From: Sphingobacterium puteale
GTDB taxonomy: Bacteria > Bacteroidota > Bacteroidia > Sphingobacteriales > Sphingobacteriaceae
DNA: 64,000 nt
Reading direction: 5' to 3'
NCBI RefSeq assembly: GCF_003627955.1
Contig: NZ_RBWS01000026.1
Location: 47,381-111,380 of the forward strand
Shown here: one piece after another, positions 61,284-64,000 of the stretch
How positions within the stretch are numbered: the first letter of the stretch is position 1
Layout: every line of letters begins with the position of its first letter
The notes under the pieces: generated by a model
The model's input: the letters and a program-made list of their open reading frames with translations, nothing else
Databases searched by the model: none
Told to the model about the DNA's origin: nothing
Translations under genes and position numbers: made by a program

Positions 61284-61380
61284 TTTCTGATTTTTACCAT
61301 ACTTATTCCTATAAGTGTAAGTATTAAAAGAACGAGCCTTTTTAATTTTGATTGATGTAAAACTTATCTTAAATAAATCA

Positions 61381-62235
61381 ATGAAAAAAATAAACGTTGA
61401 TCTGAATTCGTTGGGAATTTCGATCGTGATATTTTCGTTATGTGCTTTTGTGATGACACATGCATTCGGATTATTAACTTCCGAAGAATCCCAAATTTTG
61501 AAGTACCAAAATATTGTGTCTAAAGAACCAATAGATTATATGTCAAAAAATATTTTGTTGGCCTTTAGACTTGTTGGTCTTTTGTTGCTTTCTAGTGGAT
61601 TAATTTTCTTTTGCTCTTTTGTGAAAATGGAATTTAAGAATTTTCACAATCCAGTAATATTGAAATGGGGAATTTTAATCGCAATTATTTCAGGAATGCT
61701 ATATGGAGCTTTAATGCGGATCGTAGGAAATCAACAGGGAGCAGCGCTGTTATTTTTTTTCGATATGCTTTTATATCTTTTACTGTTCTTCATTGAGCAT
61801 TACAATCCGAAGACAAATACTTTTTTCAGATCATTCATGTTATTACCTTTATATCTGATATTATTTTATACTATGGGCCTTCCTGGCTGGGCCAAATTAT
61901 TTGGTGGTCCAATGGTAATCGAACGGTATGTTAAGATGTTTAAAAATAGCTTTGTTGCAGATTTGCCCGGTGGTACTCCATTGATGATATATGGTTTAGG
62001 GCTTCTTGAAATGTTGGTCCCTTTATTTTTGATTATTAGTTTGCTTAAATTAGAATTCAAGGTGTCTTCTAAAAAAAACTGGCTAAATTACGCAATGCTA
62101 ACGAGCATATTTACTTTTGGTATGTTGTGTTTTGGTTTAGCAATTTTATATAATTTTGCCGGTTCAGTAAACCTTGTATTTTATCCAATTTTTACGCTAC
62201 TGGTCCTAATCTGTATTAATAAATTAACTGTTTAA
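61381..62235 (+). CDS. multi-pass membrane protein, unknown function
   Basis: 284 aa from ATG 61381. About seven or eight helices, e.g. SIVIFSLCAFVMTHAFGLL, NILLAFRLVGLLLLSSGLIFF, AALLFFFDMLLYLLLFFIEH, MLLPLYLILFYTMGLP, GLLEMLVPLFLIISLL, MLTSIFTFGMLCFGLAIL and LVFYPIFTLLVLICI. Hydrophilic loops are short. No family recognised. Monocistronic or controlled by the AraC gene upstream. Confidence 0.7.
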   Translation: MKKINVDLNSLGISIVIFSLCAFVMTHAFGLLTSEESQILKYQNIVSKEPIDYMSKNILLAFRLVGLLLLSSGLIFFCSFVKMEFKNFHNPVILKWGILIAIISGMLYGALMRIVGNQQGAALLFFFDMLLYLLLFFIEHYNPKTNTFFRSFMLLPLYLILFYTMGLPGWAKLFGGPMVIERYVKMFKNSFVADLPGGTPLMIYGLGLLEMLVPLFLIISLLKLEFKVSSKKNWLNYAMLTSIFTFGMLCFGLAILYNFAGSVNLVFYPIFTLLVLICINKLTV

Positions 62236-62418
62236 CAACTAAATCGTTGATTATGATATGAGTTGAACTGTGCATGTTTGGAAATAATTCTATTAAGGTA
62301 ATTATCATATTCCGAAGTGACTACTACAGTTACGATAGATATCGGAATTAAGCAATCAAAAACGAAATGAAATGGTTGAGTTTGTTTATTTTTAAGTGTT
62401 ATATTAAAAAAACTCGTG

Positions 62419-62820
62419 ATGAATAAAATAATCGATAAGGTGGCTTTGATTCATATTAAAAACAATTGTGTTCTCAGCACCCTTTCCCAATCAAAAAACA
62501 AGCTTTACTTTCCAGGTGGAAAAAGAGAAAACAACGAATCAGATATAGAATGCCTTAAAAGGGAAATTTTAGAGGAGCTTAATGTTCATATATTGGAAAA
62601 CACTGTGAAATTCTTTGGAAGTTTTGAAGCCCAGGCTGATGGCCACGAGCCGGGTGTTTTAGTACGAATGTTATGCTATTTCTCCGATTTCAGTGGAACA
62701 TTAAAGGCTTCTAATGAAGTTGAGTCATTTGAGTGGATAAAATATGAAGATAGATATAGAACGTCTGCAGTGGACATCCTTATATTGGAAGAATTGAAAA
62801 AGCAGCACTTAATAGATTAG
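62419..62820 (+). CDS. Nudix hydrolase
   Basis: 133 aa from ATG 62419 (GTG one codon earlier is possible). Nudix box GGKRENNESDIECLKREILE followed by ELNV, matching Gx5Ex7REUxEExGU except Asn for the final Gly. N-terminal IDKVALIHIKNNCVLSTLSQ and VESFEWIKYEDRYRTSA are typical of Nudix-fold strands. Hydrolyses nucleoside-diphosphate-X substrates, identity unknown. Directly left of the IS21 end. Confidence 0.88.
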   Translation: MNKIIDKVALIHIKNNCVLSTLSQSKNKLYFPGGKRENNESDIECLKREILEELNVHILENTVKFFGSFEAQADGHEPGVLVRMLCYFSDFSGTLKASNEVESFEWIKYEDRYRTSAVDILILEELKKQHLID

Positions 62821-62860
62821 TTTGTAATGTGTTGAAGCCGATAATTGGATATACTTGAAC

Positions 62861-62993
62861 AAGCTGACCCCTCAAAATTGAATTAGATTTAGGGATGCAT
62901 ATAGCGTTTAAGGCTGTTATTCAACTGCCATACTGGCTGATGTTGACCCCCTAATTCATTTTTCAGTTCATTGCGCTGGAGCATGCTGACCCC
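62861..62993 (+). repeat. IS21-type left-end repeats
   Basis: Three direct copies of a TG(C/T)TGACCCC motif: GCTGACCCC in AAGCTGACCCC (62861-62871), TGTTGACCCC (62941-62950) and TGCTGACCCC (62984-62993). Multiple terminal transposase-binding repeats of this kind are typical of IS21 ends. The exact outer end was not fixed. Confidence 0.6.
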
Positions 62994-63041
62994 TTAGCAA
63001 GTAGTTTTTGTTACTTAGTGATCAAACAATTCGGATCACTG

Positions 63042-63956
63042 ATGGCTGGAAAACCAAAACGAATGAGTCAGATAAAGCAATTAATCAGATTGTACCAGAG
63101 CGGTAGCGGAATAAAAACAATCGCCCGCATCCTTGGTATGAGCAAGAATACGGTGAAGTCCTATCTTAAAAAGATGGCCGACGGCGGTTTCAATACGGAA
63201 GAACTTCTTAAACAGGAGGATCCCCTGTTGGAAAAGTCGTTCCACGCAGGGAATCCTGCTTACAAGGCAGACAAGTTTGAGTACCTAAAAAGCCGTCTTG
63301 ACTATTATGAAAAAGAACTTAAGCGTACCGGAGTTACCAAGCTGCTGCTCTGGCAGGAATATATAGAAAGTGATCCCACGGGTTATAGCTATCCACAGTT
63401 CAACTATCATTTAAGGCAACAGCTTGTCTCGCGCAAGGGCAGCATGGTGATTGAACATACCGCCGGTGATAAACTATATATTGACTTTTCCGGAAAAAAG
63501 CTCCATTATATTGACAGGTCCACCGGGGAGCTGGTCGCCTGTGAGGTATTTGTGGCCTGCCTCCCCTTTTCAGACTATGCATTTGCCATCGCTGTACCAT
63601 CTCAGCAGACCCCCGACTTTTTTTATGCACTGAGCAGCTGCCTGGAGTCCCTTGGCGGTGTGCCCAAGGCTATTGTCCCCGACAATCTCAAAGCAGCGGT
63701 CATCAAGGCCGATAAATATGAGCCGGTACTGAACCAGTCCATGGAAGACTTTGCCAATCACTACGGCACAGCTGTGGTTCCGGCGCGTGCGGGCCGCCCA
63801 AAAGACAAGTCATTGGTAGAAAATCAGGTAAAAATGATCTATACCCGTGTTTTTGCACCACTGAGAAACAGGCAGTTCTTTGATATCCATACGCTCAATG
63901 AAGGTATCCGCCCTATGAACTACATGTCAGTTGATTTCTTGAAGTTTTGGGGATAA
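63042..63956 (+). pseudogene. istA: IS21-family IstA transposase, truncated at the C-terminus
   Basis: About 304 codons from ATG 63042 (GTG 63018 possible). HTH MSQIKQLIRLYQSGSGIKTI ARILGMSKNTVKSYLKK, DDE elements in LYIDFSGKKLHYIDR (Asp), IVPDNLKAAV (Asp) and KDKSLVENQVKMIYTRVFAP (Glu). Homology stops at HTLNEGI near 63907, where IstA normally goes on for more than 150 residues; here unrelated sequence follows to a stop at 63956 and no istB is present before the window end. The element is therefore a relic. Confidence 0.75.
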
Positions 63957-64000
63957 AGGTCTTTTATATCCTTATGGTTTATTGATTCTATATTTATTAA

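Noticed and set aside
1..64000. CRISPR arrays, tRNA and rRNA genes, phage modules, replication origin
   Set aside because: I looked for regularly spaced repeats, cloverleaf-like segments with CCA-adjacent arms, rRNA-conserved stretches, structural phage genes and DnaA-box clusters and saw none. A tRNA scan and covariance-model search would be needed to be certain.

Overview
The window looks like chromosomal DNA from a Bacteroidota, most likely a Sphingobacteriaceae member (Sphingobacterium or Pedobacter-like). The pointers are AT-rich spacers, few Shine-Dalgarno sites, -7 boxes of the TAnnTTTG type upstream of several genes, many small Crp/Fnr, HxlR and AraC regulators next to single enzymes, LytTR/His_kinase two-component pairs, a CarboxypepD-reg/TonB-dependent receptor, and outer-membrane barrels with Bacteroidota-type signal peptides. 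The genus is an inference from family content only. I saw no rRNA, tRNA, CRISPR array, phage structural module or replication origin.

Layout. 1-830: relics of a divergent vsr / EcoRII-type restriction locus and of an Rpn-type PD-(D/E)XK nuclease. 0.9-13.1 kb: single-gene metabolic and redox units (beta-carbonic anhydrase, azoreductase with a divergent HxlR, SanA-like protein, SelO, two Crp/Fnr regulators each followed by one enzyme gene, PhzF). 13.2-19.5 kb: a minus-strand block that in transcription order encodes a LytTR two-component system, two outer-membrane barrels, a lipid A-type acyltransferase, a 32-aa membrane peptide, an unknown protein and a papain/NlpC-like protein. This looks like an envelope-modification unit. 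19.8-24.0 kb: a flavodoxin-fold reductase with Crp/Fnr, HxlR divergent from a two-domain SnoaL-like protein, and small proteins. 24.0-26.4 kb: a gene graveyard (TonB receptor, GMC oxidoreductase and SRAP fragments). 26.4-31.8 kb: a noticeably more GC-rich operon of ECF sigma factor, anti-sigma factor, two small envelope proteins, TonB-dependent receptor and secreted alpha/beta hydrolase. 32-36.4 kb: EreA/ChaN-like protein, VOC, GNAT, dihydrolipoyl dehydrogenase and TetR, with matching operators in front of the last two. 36.4-38.5 kb: DUF4468 protein and IS21/Rpn relics. 38.7-41.7 kb: RidA-like protein, SDR, DJ-1/PfpI and Crp/Fnr with a CRP-like site. 42.5-50 kb: DUF5694-type protein, AraC-SDR-AraC-hydrolase group and hydrolase relics. 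50.6-58.3 kb: a nine-gene minus-strand array with two exported alpha/beta-hydrolase/epoxide hydrolases, DsbD-N-like and DUF1223 thioredoxin-like proteins, a two-domain haem protein, a lipoprotein, DoxX and a LytTR two-component pair. 58.4-64 kb: a truncated second copy of the RidA gene, an intact IS256-family element with 8-bp target duplication, AraC, a membrane protein, Nudix, and the left part of an IS21 element cut off inside istA.

Overall this is an accessory, stress-oriented region. Several regulator-enzyme pairs (HxlR/azoreductase, HxlR/SnoaL, Crp/reductase, Crp/DJ-1-SDR, TetR/Lpd) carry perfect or near-perfect dyads in the connecting promoter, so their circuits can be proposed from sequence alone. 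Frequent truncated genes, duplicated fragments and IS elements show active turnover. The least explained units are the 13.2-19.5 kb envelope block with its 32-aa peptide and the 50.6-58.3 kb periplasmic epoxide-hydrolase/haem/thiol block. Neither matches a system I can name.
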